Notes: generated by a model from the sequence alone, not told the origin. Numbered from the stretch's first letter, positions 45,272 through 53,988 are shown. The stretch: 64,000 bases of DNA from Paenibacillus kyungheensis (GCF_028606985.1 NZ_CP117416.1:4527001-4591000), one strand, 5' to 3'. Numbers and translations: made by a program.

Positions 45272-46039
45272 TTAACGCAGTAAGGACAATACGCCCTGTG
45301 GTGAAGAGTTCGCTTGGGACAACATCGATTGTGAAGCCTGTACCAAAATGTTGTTTTTAGACAATGCTACCATTTCCTTAGCCATATCGGTATCACGAAT
45401 ACGTGATTCAGATGCTGTTAAGTTTTCCACTGTTGTTCCCAAGTTGTTGGAAGTGTATTCCAAACGGTTTTGCACAGCACCCAAGTTCGCACGTTGTGTT
45501 GCTACTTTTTCGATTGCATTACTAATTGCAGATAATTTGCTACCTGAACCTAAGTTTTTAAATCCAGCTGTATTTACACCAGAAATAGTAATTTGGAATG
45601 CTTTGTCATCAGCTTGTACTTTAACGCTACTTGTAACGTGAATACCGTTAAAAGTAGTGTTGCTCATGATGCTATCGATTTGTGTACCTAATTGGCTTAA
45701 TTCAGCATTGATGTTTGCTTTGTCGCCAGAGCTGTATGTTCCGTTTTCTTTCTGAACATTCAATTCTTTCATACGTCCAAGCATTGAACTCACTTCGTTC
45801 ATTGCACCCTCTGCTGTTTGTGCGAAAGAGATACCATCTTGTACGTTACGTTGTGCTTGCTCTAATCCGCGAATCTGTCCGCGCATTTTTTCAGAGATTG
45901 ATAGTCCTGCTGCATCATCCGCTGCACGGTTGATCCGTAGTCCTGAAGATAGTTTTTCCATGTTTTTGCTAGCTGCTGCACTGTTCAGACCCATGTTACG
46001 TTGTGTGTTTAAAGCTGGAATATTATGATTGATAATCAT
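45272..46039 (-). CDS. hag: Flagellin, tandem copy 1 (closest to flaG)
   Basis: 255 aa filament subunit. N-terminal D0/D1 (1-110: NHNIPALNTQRNMG, LSSGLRINRAADDAAG) and C-terminal D1/D0 (about 180-255, ending SPQGVLSLLR) are nearly identical in all five copies; only about 110-180 differs (here HVTSSVKVQ, NTAGFKNLGSGSKLSAISN). No D2/D3 domain. Secreted by the flagellar type III system without a cleaved signal. Own promoter, CsrA-type leader and terminator. Likely a substrate of the neighbouring Maf transferase. Confidence 0.96.
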   Translation of the reverse strand: MIINHNIPALNTQRNMGLNSAAASKNMEKLSSGLRINRAADDAAGLSISEKMRGQIRGLEQAQRNVQDGISFAQTAEGAMNEVSSMLGRMKELNVQKENGTYSSGDKANINAELSQLGTQIDSIMSNTTFNGIHVTSSVKVQADDKAFQITISGVNTAGFKNLGSGSKLSAISNAIEKVATQRANLGAVQNRLEYTSNNLGTTVENLTASESRIRDTDMAKEMVALSKNNILVQASQSMLSQANSSPQGVLSLLR

Positions 46040-46067
46040 TGTTATTTCCTCCGTGAATTTAGTTATT

Positions 46068-46081
46068 CCACATCCATGTGG
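46068..46081 (-). promoter_or_regulatory. CsrA-type hairpin in leader of flagellin 1
   Basis: CCACA-TGGA-TGTGG (minus strand), GGA in the loop, ending 29 nt before the ATG. Close to the CsrA consensus ACARGGAUGU. A second GGA motif is in the ribosome binding site CACGGAGG. Confidence 0.7.
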
Positions 46082-46144
46082 TTTAGTTTGGCGAGTAAGC
46101 TCAAGATCGGCCGACTCTTGAGTCTTTCTGTCGCTCTATTATCT

Positions 46145-46172
46145 ATATCGTCATCAATTTATGATTTTTTTA
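46145..46172 (-). promoter_or_regulatory. SigD-type promoter of flagellin 1
   Basis: TAAA (revcomp 46169-46172), 16 bp, GACGATAT (revcomp 46145-46152). Confidence 0.7.
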
Positions 46173-46234
46173 TAGTTTTAATAATTTTCTTATTTTTTAA
46201 TTGTAATACTCAACTATATTTGTGATATAAAACA

Positions 46235-46266
46235 TAAAAAAGACCCTGCCAAAGGCAAGGTCTTTA
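46235..46266 (-). terminator. Terminator of flagellin gene 2
   Basis: AAAGACCTTGCC-ttt-GGCAGGGTCTTTTTT on the minus strand, with G-U pairs. Confidence 0.9.
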
Positions 46267-46281
46267 CACCAAAAGCTAATC

Positions 46282-47049
46282 TTAACGAAGCAAGGACAAT
46301 ACGCCCTGTGGTGAAGAGTTTGCTTGGGACAACATCGATTGTGAAGCCTGTACCAAAATATTGTTTTTGGACAATGCTACCATTTCTTTAGCCATATCTG
46401 TATCACGAATACGTGATTCAGATGCAGTTAAGTTTTCTACTGTTGTTCCCAAGTTGTTGGAAGTGTATTCCAAACGGTTTTGCACAGCACCCAAGTTCGC
46501 ACGTTGTGTTGCTACTTTTTCAATTGCTTTACTCACTGAAGATAGTGCAGTACTTGAACCTAGACCTGTAAAACCACTTGTATTTACACCTGAAACAGTG
46601 ATTTGGAATGCTTTATCATCAGCTTGTACTTTAACACTACTTGTAATGTGAATACCGTTAAATGTTGTGTTGCTCATAATGCTGTCAATTTGTTTACCCA
46701 ATTGACTTAATTCAGCATTGATGTTTGCTTTGTCGCCAGAGCTGTATGTTCCGTTTTCTTTCTGAACATTCAATTCTTTCATACGTCCAAGCATAGAACT
46801 TACTTCGTTCATTGCACCCTCAGCCGTTTGTGCAAAAGAGATACCGTCTTGTACGTTACGTTGTGCTTGCTCTAATCCGCGAATCTGTCCACGCATTTTT
46901 TCAGAGATCGATAGTCCTGCTGCATCATCCGCTGCACGGTTGATCCGTAGTCCTGAAGATAGTTTTTCCATGTTTTTACTTGCTGCCGCACTGTTCAGAC
47001 CCATGTTACGTTGTGTGTTTAAAGCTGGAATATTGTGATTGATAATCAT
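46282..47049 (-). CDS. hag: Flagellin, tandem copy 2
   Basis: 255 aa. Same conserved termini as copy 1. Central differences: QLGKQIDSIM, HITSSVKVQ, NTSGFTGLGSSTALSSVSK. The middle is rich in Ser and Thr, possible O-glycan sites. Leader and ribosome binding site (AAGGAGG) match copies 3-5. Confidence 0.96.
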   Translation of the reverse strand: MIINHNIPALNTQRNMGLNSAAASKNMEKLSSGLRINRAADDAAGLSISEKMRGQIRGLEQAQRNVQDGISFAQTAEGAMNEVSSMLGRMKELNVQKENGTYSSGDKANINAELSQLGKQIDSIMSNTTFNGIHITSSVKVQADDKAFQITVSGVNTSGFTGLGSSTALSSVSKAIEKVATQRANLGAVQNRLEYTSNNLGTTVENLTASESRIRDTDMAKEMVALSKNNILVQASQSMLSQANSSPQGVLSLLR

Positions 47050-47077
47050 TGTTATTTCCTCCTTGAATTCGGTTATC

Positions 47078-47091
47078 CCACATCCATGTGG
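47078..47091 (-). promoter_or_regulatory. CsrA-type hairpin in leader of flagellin 2
   Basis: Same 14-nt CCACATGGATGTGG hairpin, 29 nt before the ATG; ribosome binding site CAAGGAGG is a second GGA site. Confidence 0.7.
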
Positions 47092-47154
47092 TTTAGTTTG
47101 GCGAGTAAGCTTAAGGCCGTACGCTCCTCAAGTGCTTCTTTCGCTCTACTCTTT

Positions 47155-47162
47155 ATATCGAC
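47155..47162 (-). promoter_or_regulatory. SigD-type -10 box of flagellin 2
   Basis: GTCGATAT on the minus strand followed by AAAGAGTAGAGCG, as in copies 3-5. The -35 side is not a good TAAA. Confidence 0.5.
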
Positions 47163-47244
47163 TTCTTGATCTTCCTTCTGTATAGTATATTCGTACTTTA
47201 TTAAATATATTTTATCTTTCTCGCTCCTGCTATAAAAGTGTATA

Positions 47245-47274
47245 GAAAAAAGACCTTGCCATTGGCAAGGTCTC
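47245..47274 (-). terminator. Terminator of flagellin gene 3
   Basis: GACCTTGCC-aat-GGCAAGGTC with TTTTTTC following, perfect 9-bp stem. Confidence 0.9.
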
Positions 47275-47291
47275 TAAAGTAATAACTAATC

Positions 47292-48062
47292 TTAACGAAG
47301 CAAGGACAATACGCCCTGTGGTGAAGAGTTCGCTTGAGACAACATTGATTGAGAAGCCTGTACTAAAATGTTGTTTTTAGACAATGCTACCATTTCCTTA
47401 GCCATATCGGTATCACGAATACGTGATTCAGATGCAGTTAAGTTTTCTACCGTTGTTCCCAAGTTATTAGAAGTGTATTCCAAACGGTTTTGCACAGCAC
47501 CCAAGTTCGCACGTTGTGTTGCTACTTTTTCAATCGCTGAACTGATGTCTGTAAGTGAAGTACCTGCAGACAAACCTTTAAAACCACTAGTTTTGATACC
47601 AGAAACAGTAATACTAAAAGCTTTATCATCCGCTTGAATCTTAACGCCACTACCTACAATACTAATTCCGTTAAATGTAGTATTACTTAGAATACTATCT
47701 ACTTGTTTACCCAATTGGTTCAACTCAGCATTGATATTGGATTTATCGCCAGCACTGTATGTTCCGTTTTCTTTCTGAACATTCAATTCTTTCATACGTC
47801 CAAGCATTGAGCTCACTTCGTTCATTGCACCCTCAGCCGTTTGAGCATAAGAGATACCATCTTGTACGTTACGTTGTGCTTGCTCTAATCCGCGAATCTG
47901 TCCACGCATTTTTTCAGAGATCGATAGACCTGCTGCATCATCCGCTGCACGGTTGATCCGTAGTCCTGAAGATAGTTTTTCCATGTTTTTACTTGCTGCT
48001 GCACTGTTCAGACCCATGTTACGTTGTGTGTTTAAAGCTGGAATATTGTGATTGATAATCAT
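47292..48062 (-). CDS. hag: Flagellin, tandem copy 3
   Basis: 256 aa, one residue longer than the others in the variable part. Most divergent middle: ISYAQT, SAGDKSNINAELNQLGKQVDSIL, ISIVGSGVKIQ, IKTSGFKGLSAGTSLTDISS. Ends are the same as in the other copies. Confidence 0.96.
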   Translation of the reverse strand: MIINHNIPALNTQRNMGLNSAAASKNMEKLSSGLRINRAADDAAGLSISEKMRGQIRGLEQAQRNVQDGISYAQTAEGAMNEVSSMLGRMKELNVQKENGTYSAGDKSNINAELNQLGKQVDSILSNTTFNGISIVGSGVKIQADDKAFSITVSGIKTSGFKGLSAGTSLTDISSAIEKVATQRANLGAVQNRLEYTSNNLGTTVENLTASESRIRDTDMAKEMVALSKNNILVQASQSMLSQANSSPQGVLSLLR

Positions 48063-48090
48063 TGTTATTTCCTCCTTGAATTCGGTTATC

Positions 48091-48104
48091 CCACATCCAT
48101 GTGG
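48091..48104 (-). promoter_or_regulatory. CsrA-type hairpin in leader of flagellin 3
   Basis: CCACATGGATGTGG, 29 nt before the ATG. Confidence 0.7.
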
Positions 48105-48166
48105 TTTTTTTGGCGAGTAAGTTTAAGGCCGTACGCTCCTCAAGTTCTTCTTTCGCTCTACTCTTT

Positions 48167-48174
48167 ATATCGTC
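48167..48174 (-). promoter_or_regulatory. SigD-type -10 box of flagellin 3
   Basis: GACGATAT, then AAAGAGTAGAGCG. A TAAA lies only 12 bp upstream, shorter than ideal. Confidence 0.5.
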
Positions 48175-48248
48175 ATTTGGTTATGTTTTATGTATAGTAT
48201 TTTAGATTATATTTTTAAAAATATATAAGCTATATTAATTAACAATAC

Positions 48249-48281
48249 AAAAAAAGATCCTGCCCATGGCAGAATCTTTTT
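48249..48281 (-). terminator. Terminator of flagellin gene 4
   Basis: AAAGATTCTGCC-at-GGGCAGGATCTTTTTTT on the minus strand. Confidence 0.85.
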
Positions 48282-48300
48282 AAAAAATGCACTTTTATTC

Positions 48301-49068
48301 TTAACGAAGCAAGGACAATACGCCCTGTGGTGAAGAGTTCGCTTGGGACAACATCGATTGTGAAGCCTGTACTAAAATGTTGTTTTTAGACAATGCTACC
48401 ATTTCCTTAGCCATATCGGTATCACGAATACGTGATTCAGATGCTGTCAAGTTTTCTACTGTTGTTCCCAAGTTGTTGGAAGTGTATTCCAAACGGTTTT
48501 GCACAGCACCCAGGTTCGCACGTTGTGTTGCTACTTTTTCAATCGCTTGGCTAACTGAAGAAAGGTTAGTACCAGAGCTTAAACCTTTGAAACCACCTGT
48601 ACTTACACCAGAAACAGTGATTTGGAATGATTTATCATCAGCTTGTACTTTAACGCTACTTGTAATGTGAATACCGTTAAAAGTAGTGTTGCTCATGATG
48701 CTATCGATTTGTGTACCTAATTGATCCAATTCAGCATTGATGTTTGCTTTGTCGCCAGAGCTGTATGTTCCGTTTTCTTTCTGAACATTCAATTCTTTCA
48801 TACGTCCAAGCATTGAACTCACTTCGTTCATTGCACCCTCTGCTGTTTGTGCGAAAGAGATACCATCTTGTACGTTACGTTGTGCTTGCTCTAATCCACG
48901 AATCTGTCCGCGCATTTTTTCAGAAATGGATAGTCCTGCTGCATCATCCGCTGCACGGTTGATCCGTAGTCCTGAAGATAGTTTCTCCATGTTTTTGCTG
49001 GCTGCTGCACTGTTCAGACCCATGTTACGTTGTGTATTTAAAGCTGGAATATTGTGATTGATAATCAT
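48301..49068 (-). CDS. hag: Flagellin, tandem copy 4
   Basis: 255 aa. Conserved termini. Central differences: AELDQLGTQIDSIM, HITSSVKVQADDKSFQ, STGGFKGLSSGTNLSSVSQ. Shares stretches with copy 2 (HITSSVKVQ) and copy 3 (GFKGLS), a mosaic pattern suggesting recombination between copies. Confidence 0.96.
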   Translation of the reverse strand: MIINHNIPALNTQRNMGLNSAAASKNMEKLSSGLRINRAADDAAGLSISEKMRGQIRGLEQAQRNVQDGISFAQTAEGAMNEVSSMLGRMKELNVQKENGTYSSGDKANINAELDQLGTQIDSIMSNTTFNGIHITSSVKVQADDKSFQITVSGVSTGGFKGLSSGTNLSSVSQAIEKVATQRANLGAVQNRLEYTSNNLGTTVENLTASESRIRDTDMAKEMVALSKNNILVQASQSMLSQANSSPQGVLSLLR

Positions 49069-49096
49069 TGTTATTTCCTCCTTGAATTCGGTTATC

Positions 49097-49110
49097 CCAC
49101 ATCCATGTGG
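49097..49110 (-). promoter_or_regulatory. CsrA-type hairpin in leader of flagellin 4
   Basis: CCACATGGATGTGG, 29 nt before the ATG. Confidence 0.7.
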
Positions 49111-49173
49111 TTTAGTTTAGCGATCAAGCTTAAGGTCGTATGCTCCTCAAGTACTTCTTTCGCTCTACTCTTT

Positions 49174-49181
49174 ATATCGAC
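49174..49181 (-). promoter_or_regulatory. SigD-type -10 box of flagellin 4
   Basis: GTCGATAT on the minus strand followed by AAAGAGTAGAGCG; -35 weak. Confidence 0.5.
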
Positions 49182-49265
49182 ATCTGTTTTCATATTGTGT
49201 ATAGCATATAGATCATTTATAAATTATATTTTAGCTCACTTCCATTTGTATACTTCACTAAATAG

Positions 49266-49294
49266 AAAAAAGACCTTGCCAGAGCAAGGTCTTT
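49266..49294 (-). terminator. Terminator of flagellin gene 5
   Basis: AAAGACCTTGC-tct-GGCAAGGTCTTTTTT on the minus strand. Confidence 0.9.
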
Positions 49295-49309
49295 AAAAAG
49301 AAGCTAATC

Positions 49310-50077
49310 TTAACGAAGCAAGGACAATACGCCCTGTGGTGAAGAGTTCGCTTGGGACAACATCGATTGTGAAGCCTGTACCAAAATATTGTTTTTGGAC
49401 AATGCTACCATTTCTTTAGCCATATCTGTATCACGAATACGTGATTCAGATGCTGTCAAGTTTTCTACTGTTGTTCCCAAGTTGTTGGAAGTGTATTCCA
49501 AACGGTTTTGCACAGCACCCAGGTTCGCACGTTGTGTTGCTACTTTTTCGATTGCAGAACTAATTGCAGACAATGTACTGCTTGAATTCAAACCAGAGAA
49601 GCCAGTTCTGCTTACACCAGAAACAGTGATTTTGAATGCTTTATCATCTGCTTGAATTGTGACATTGCTTGTAATTTTGATACCATTGAAAGTTGTGTTT
49701 TGCATAATGCTATCTACTTGAGTACCCAATTGGTTCAACTCAGAATTGATGTTTGCTTTGTCGCCAGAGCTGTATGTTCCATTAGCTTTCTGAACATTCA
49801 GTTCTTTCATACGTCCAAGCATAGAACTTACTTCGTTCATTGCACCCTCTGCTGTTTGTGCGAAAGAGATACCGTCTTGTACGTTACGTTGTGCTTGCTC
49901 TAGTCCACGAATCTGTCCACGCATTTTTTCAGAGATCGATAGTCCTGCTGCATCATCCGCTGCACGGTTGATCCGTAGTCCTGAAGATAGTTTCTCCATG
50001 TTTTTACTTGCTGCCGCACTGTTAAGACCCATGTTACGTTGTGTGTTTAAAGCTGGAATATTGTGATTGATAATCAT
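49310..50077 (-). CDS. hag: Flagellin, tandem copy 5 (closest to csrA)
   Basis: 255 aa. Conserved termini. Central differences: VQKANGTYSSG, SELNQLGTQVDSIMQ, IKITSNVTIQ, SRTGFSGLNSSSTLSAISS. First flagellin downstream of fliW-csrA. Confidence 0.96.
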   Translation of the reverse strand: MIINHNIPALNTQRNMGLNSAAASKNMEKLSSGLRINRAADDAAGLSISEKMRGQIRGLEQAQRNVQDGISFAQTAEGAMNEVSSMLGRMKELNVQKANGTYSSGDKANINSELNQLGTQVDSIMQNTTFNGIKITSNVTIQADDKAFKITVSGVSRTGFSGLNSSSTLSAISSAIEKVATQRANLGAVQNRLEYTSNNLGTTVENLTASESRIRDTDMAKEMVALSKNNILVQASQSMLSQANSSPQGVLSLLR

Positions 50078-50105
50078 TGTTATTTCCTCCTTGAATTCGG
50101 TTATC

Positions 50106-50119
50106 CCACATCCATGTGG
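50106..50119 (-). promoter_or_regulatory. CsrA-type hairpin in leader of flagellin 5
   Basis: CCACATGGATGTGG, 29 nt before the ATG. Confidence 0.7.
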
Positions 50120-50181
50120 TTTTTTTGGCGAGTAAGCTTAAGGCCGTACGCTCCTCAAGTGCTTCTTTCGCTCTACTCTTT

Positions 50182-50208
50182 ATATCGTCATTTAGTTAAC
50201 AATTCATT
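50182..50208 (-). promoter_or_regulatory. SigD-type promoter of flagellin 5
   Basis: GACGATAT (revcomp 50182-50189) with TGAA, one mismatch from TAAA, 15-16 bp upstream. Confidence 0.55.
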
Positions 50209-50231
50209 ATAGCTCTAAGTCTTTTATTACA

Positions 50232-50465
50232 TTATTTTTGTTCTGTACTCTTTTCGTTTAACCAATCTTTCAAAAATTCAGATCCTACTGCTGCACTTTG
50301 GTTACTTAATTGGATCGCTTCGTAAATTTCTTTACGATGGATATCAATATTTTTGGGAGCTGCAATTCCTAACTTTATCGTATCTCCGTCAATAGAAAGA
50401 ATAGTAACCTCGATTTGATCATCGATAATAATAGACTCGCCTTTTTTACGTGATAATACTAGCAT
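50232..50465 (-). CDS. csrA: Carbon storage regulator CsrA (flagellin translation repressor)
   Basis: 77 aa dimeric RNA-binding protein. N-terminal [23 protein letters not shown] and [17 protein letters not shown] hold the RNA-binding Leu4/Arg residues of the family. In B. subtilis it binds GGA hairpins in the hag leader and is held off by FliW. One-base overlap with fliW; five flagellin leaders downstream carry matching hairpins. Confidence 0.96.
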   Translation of the reverse strand: MLVLSRKKGESIIIDDQIEVTILSIDGDTIKLGIAAPKNIDIHRKEIYEAIQLSNQSAAVGSEFLKDWLNEKSTEQK

Positions 50466-50905
50466 TAGGATTCGCCCCCTTTTGCCACATTTGGTTGCAA
50501 TGGATGTCTAATTGTATATTGCGTATTTTGTAAAATAATTTGTTTGGCTTGATGATTATCGATATTAAAAATAATAGGGGCTACTAAATTAACGGTACGA
50601 TGTTCTGCTTTTTTATTCCATGACACAATATTACGAATCACAACGTGTTCTTCTTTGGTAATAGCTAGTTCATCTACAACTTCTTGAGGCAATTCAAATT
50701 CGTAATCAGGATAGTATACGAATGGATCAATCATAATAAAACTAGTCTCTGGATGTAGAGCAGATTGCAATAAGCTAAATGGTGTAATTTGTTGAACAAC
50801 CATATATTCTGTAATTTCATGAAAACCAGGAATCCCTTTAGAAAAAGTATATATTCCTTCTTTTTCAGTAGTAGGTTGGTTAGTAGCCGTCTGTGAATCT
50901 GACAT
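50465..50905 (-). CDS. fliW: Flagellar assembly factor FliW (CsrA antagonist)
   Basis: 146 aa. FliW core: [16 protein letters not shown] near residue 22, [41 protein letters not shown], and [15 protein letters not shown] near the C-terminus. Binds free flagellin or CsrA in a partner switch, coupling flagellin synthesis to export. Coupled to csrA. Confidence 0.95.
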   Translation of the reverse strand: MSDSQTATNQPTTEKEGIYTFSKGIPGFHEITEYMVVQQITPFSLLQSALHPETSFIMIDPFVYYPDYEFELPQEVVDELAITKEEHVVIRNIVSWNKKAEHRTVNLVAPIIFNIDNHQAKQIILQNTQYTIRHPLQPNVAKGGES

Positions 50906-50933
50906 GTAAGTCTATTCCTCCTTTTTTTTTAGA

Positions 50934-50967
50934 AAAAGGCTACGGACAGGATGGTCCATAGCCTTTT
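50934..50967 (-). terminator. Terminator after flgL
   Basis: AAAAGGCTAtGGAC-catcc-TGTCCgTAGCCTTTTT. It separates flgL from fliW, only 29 bp before the fliW start, so fliW-csrA depends on readthrough or a promoter not seen. Confidence 0.85.
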
Positions 50968-50982
50968 GAATTATATATAAGT

Positions 50983-51891
50983 TTATCCCATAAAATTAAC
51001 TAAAGATAGTTGTAACGCTGAAGCCGAAGTTTTAAGTGCTGCTTGATACACTGTTTGCGCAGCTGTTGCTTTGATCAACGTCTCAGCTACATCCGCATCT
51101 TCGACTTTGGATTGCAATGTAGTTACATTCAAATCGCGATCTTCAAGTCGGCTTTGGATTAGTTCTATACGGTTAGTTTTGGCACCTACTTCTGAACGAA
51201 GAGCTGACATTTTTGTTGCTCTAGATTCAATGTTTGGTAGCTCTGCACTAATCGCTGCATGATCATTAGCATCCATTGCAGCTGTTAAGCGATCAATAGT
51301 AGCAAAAACATTATCTTTATCTACTTTAGAACCAAAAAAGTCGTTTCCAGAAGTACTTACCCCTAGTGAAACATTCTCACTCACTCCGTAAGTCACTTGT
51401 CCTGTATCTGTTACTACATCAGTTAGACTTGTAACTGTATCCGATAATGCATAAGGTTCTTCACCCAATTGTTGTCCATTAAAAATATATTTGCCTGTAA
51501 GCTGACTATTACCAATATTAGCAAGCTGACCTTTAAGCTGTTCTAGTTCATCTTTTATTGCTGTTAGTCCACTGCTATCTGTTGTTCCTGTACCAGCTTG
51601 AACAGTTAACTCTTTAATACGAGTCATTACATCGCCTGCTTGACCCATTACTGTATCCGAGTAATCTAGCCAGCTTTTAGCTTCATCGGTGTTACTTGTA
51701 TATTGTTGATTAGCAGCCAATTCAGCACGGTAACGAAGAGAATAAGTTGTACCTACAGGATCATCTGAAGCTTTATTGATTTTACGTCCTGTAGATGACT
51801 CATTACTGAGCTTATCCATATTCAAAAGATTGTTATTCAGATTCCGTACTGTCTGTGAAGACATCATGTTTGATGTTATACGCATTCCCAT
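50983..51891 (-). CDS. flgL: Hook-filament junction protein FlgL
   Basis: 302 aa (HAP3). Flagellin-like termini: RITSNMMSSQTVRNLNNN and STGRKINKASDDPVGTTYSLRYR at the N-terminus, AALKTSASALQLSLVNFMG at the end. ATG at 51891 has AAGGAG 10 nt upstream; a second ATG two codons on is too far. Follows flgK by 21 bp. Confidence 0.95.
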   Translation of the reverse strand: MGMRITSNMMSSQTVRNLNNNLLNMDKLSNESSTGRKINKASDDPVGTTYSLRYRAELAANQQYTSNTDEAKSWLDYSDTVMGQAGDVMTRIKELTVQAGTGTTDSSGLTAIKDELEQLKGQLANIGNSQLTGKYIFNGQQLGEEPYALSDTVTSLTDVVTDTGQVTYGVSENVSLGVSTSGNDFFGSKVDKDNVFATIDRLTAAMDANDHAAISAELPNIESRATKMSALRSEVGAKTNRIELIQSRLEDRDLNVTTLQSKVEDADVAETLIKATAAQTVYQAALKTSASALQLSLVNFMG

Positions 51892-51912
51892 AGATTCTCT
51901 ACTCCTTAATTA

Positions 51913-53460
51913 TTAAAGTCCGACTCTACCTGTACTGTTAATCAATTTATCTAACAATTGATCAAAAGTAGTCATAAAACGGGAAGCAGCACTATAGGCA
52001 TGTTGGAATTTAATTAAATCTGTCATTTCTTCATCTAGTGATACACCACTAACTGATTTTCGGCTTGCATCTACTTGATCTGTTAATGTTTTTGCATTAG
52101 CCGCTTGTCGTGTAGCTTCTTGAGAATCCACACCCATTTGACCTACAATACCATTAAAATAATCTTGAACTGTTGTAGGGGTAGTACCGCCGAAATCCAT
52201 TTTAGTGTTTTGAAGTTCAGTCATTAACAATGCAAGACCACCATTACCTGTAACTACTTTTTCATTAGTACCTGTGCCTGTTGTACGTAAAGAGAAAGCA
52301 ATTTGACTTGCATCATCTTGCAATGTCTTGTTCATTGTAATATTTCCAGCTGTGACTGTGCCACTTCCGTCAGTTGTACCAAAGAAGTCTCCACCAGCTT
52401 TACCTGCACTGTTGTATCCTAATTGATGAAGCCCATTAATACCTTTAACGGTAACTGTGAGGTCAGATGTTAGAGTACGATTACCTGCAGCTGTAGAATA
52501 AGTAACTCCATTCAGAACCGTTCCTTCTGGAATTACAGATCCCGAAGGCAATTTAACAGTCAGATCACCATTTGCTAATGTGTTAGCCAATTGATCTAAT
52601 TGCGTTTTGTAATCAGCTACATACGTATCTCTAGAAAGAAGATATCCATGTACTTCACCACTTGAAAGTGTGCCACCTTCATAAGCAGCTTGCAAAGAAG
52701 CCGCTGTTACTTGAGTTACAGCAGTACCTGTTACCGCATTTTGTCCACCAAAGTTTACTTGGTATCCATCTGACAATTGAGTAACTTGTACATTTCCGTA
52801 TTTGGATAATTGATCTATAGCATAATCACGGCTATCCCGTAAATCATTGGCATCATTGCCCTGGGATTCCACTGACATAATGCTTTTATTCAGACTCCCT
52901 ACTGTAGATAGCAGAGAATTGATTGTAGTCGCGTCTAAACTTACACTTGAAGTTAAGTTGTTGCTTAATGCATCTAACTGTTTACTCATTTGGTTCATAG
53001 CATCTGTTAGAGCTAATGTGTTTTCTTTCAAAATCTTTTGGTTTGTTGTACTTTGTGGATTATTGCTGAGGTCAGACCAAGAACTCCAGAAATTATTGAT
53101 TACTTTTTGCAAACCTGTATCAGATGGTTCATTTACGATTGTTTCTAATTTGTTCAATGTATCTGAACGAATATCCCAACTACCTAATGAAGAATTTTCG
53201 CCTTGAAATTGAGTATCCAAAAATAATGAACGTACACGCTGTACAGAGGTTGCTTCGACTCCAGTACCAATTTGACCAGCAGAAGTAGCATTTTTGAAAG
53301 CAACTGCTTCTAAAGGATTTGTAGCACTTGTGTGCACAACTTGACGTGAATAACCAGCACTATCAGCATTAGCAATATTATGAGAAACCGTACTCAGCGA
53401 AGCTGTTGTTGTCACCAAACTCCGTTTGGACGTTTCTATTGAATGAAATGTAGATGTCAT
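51913..53460 (-). CDS. flgK: Hook-filament junction protein FlgK
   Basis: 515 aa (HAP1). N-terminal rod/hook motif TTTASLSTVSHNIANADSAGYSRQ and C-terminal SGVSLDEEMTDLIKFQHAYSAASRFMTTFDQLLDKLI are diagnostic. ATG with AGGAGG 5 nt upstream. In the flgM-flgN-flgK-flgL operon. Confidence 0.96.
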   Translation of the reverse strand: MTSTFHSIETSKRSLVTTTASLSTVSHNIANADSAGYSRQVVHTSATNPLEAVAFKNATSAGQIGTGVEATSVQRVRSLFLDTQFQGENSSLGSWDIRSDTLNKLETIVNEPSDTGLQKVINNFWSSWSDLSNNPQSTTNQKILKENTLALTDAMNQMSKQLDALSNNLTSSVSLDATTINSLLSTVGSLNKSIMSVESQGNDANDLRDSRDYAIDQLSKYGNVQVTQLSDGYQVNFGGQNAVTGTAVTQVTAASLQAAYEGGTLSSGEVHGYLLSRDTYVADYKTQLDQLANTLANGDLTVKLPSGSVIPEGTVLNGVTYSTAAGNRTLTSDLTVTVKGINGLHQLGYNSAGKAGGDFFGTTDGSGTVTAGNITMNKTLQDDASQIAFSLRTTGTGTNEKVVTGNGGLALLMTELQNTKMDFGGTTPTTVQDYFNGIVGQMGVDSQEATRQAANAKTLTDQVDASRKSVSGVSLDEEMTDLIKFQHAYSAASRFMTTFDQLLDKLINSTGRVGL

Positions 53461-53475
53461 GTTTTCCTCCTAATC

Positions 53476-53985
53476 TTATCCCCGCGTATCGAATAATCCA
53501 GAACGCGTAGCTCCATAAGCTTTATCAGCCGGATGTTGATAAGTTAAATCTTGTTCCGGTACAAGTGCCAACATTTCCAATGAGAAGTCCACATAATCCA
53601 AAGCTTGTTGAATCAGTTGCTTGTTGAGTTCATTGAGCTGTTGAAGAGTTTGCAGGGTGGCGGACAGTCGAGAGCGAGCTTCAAGAAGGAGTTGTTTTTC
53701 TTCCGGATCGAATACAAGACGCGCTAGCTCCGTAAGGTTTAAACGTAGTTTGGACTTGATACCACGTTCCAACAAAAAGGCATGTACAATCTCTTCACGC
53801 TCTTGTTCTTCACGGTCGATAAATTTAGCTAATTTAGATTCTTGATTCATAATAGCAATCATAGATTCTACCTCATTTTTGATAACAGCTTGCTTTTTGC
53901 GCTCACCGAGCTCGATCATTTGGATATGACAATCATTCATTTGATCGAGCTTTGCTACCAGTTTCTGCAAAGTCTCACTACTCAT
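53476..53985 (-). CDS. flgN: FlgN-family export chaperone for FlgK/FlgL
   Basis: 169 aa, helical with coiled-coil character throughout (LQKLVAKLDQMNDCHIQMIELGERKKQAVI). Ends LTYQHPADKAYGATRSGLFDTRG. Three bp after flgM and 15 bp before flgK, the standard FlgN position. Confidence 0.92.
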   Translation of the reverse strand: MSSETLQKLVAKLDQMNDCHIQMIELGERKKQAVIKNEVESMIAIMNQESKLAKFIDREEQEREEIVHAFLLERGIKSKLRLNLTELARLVFDPEEKQLLLEARSRLSATLQTLQQLNELNKQLIQQALDYVDFSLEMLALVPEQDLTYQHPADKAYGATRSGLFDTRG

Positions 53986-53988
53986 TGA

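Noticed and set aside
45348-49655. Repeated plus-strand ORFs of 88-97 codons within each flagellin gene
   Set aside because: They lie antisense to the conserved flagellin 3' ends and recur only because the genes are duplicated; no ribosome sites or independent signals.
45272-50077. Regularly repeated sequence that could suggest a CRISPR or satellite array
   Set aside because: The roughly 1-kb period is five coding genes with leaders and terminators; there are no short direct repeats with spacers.
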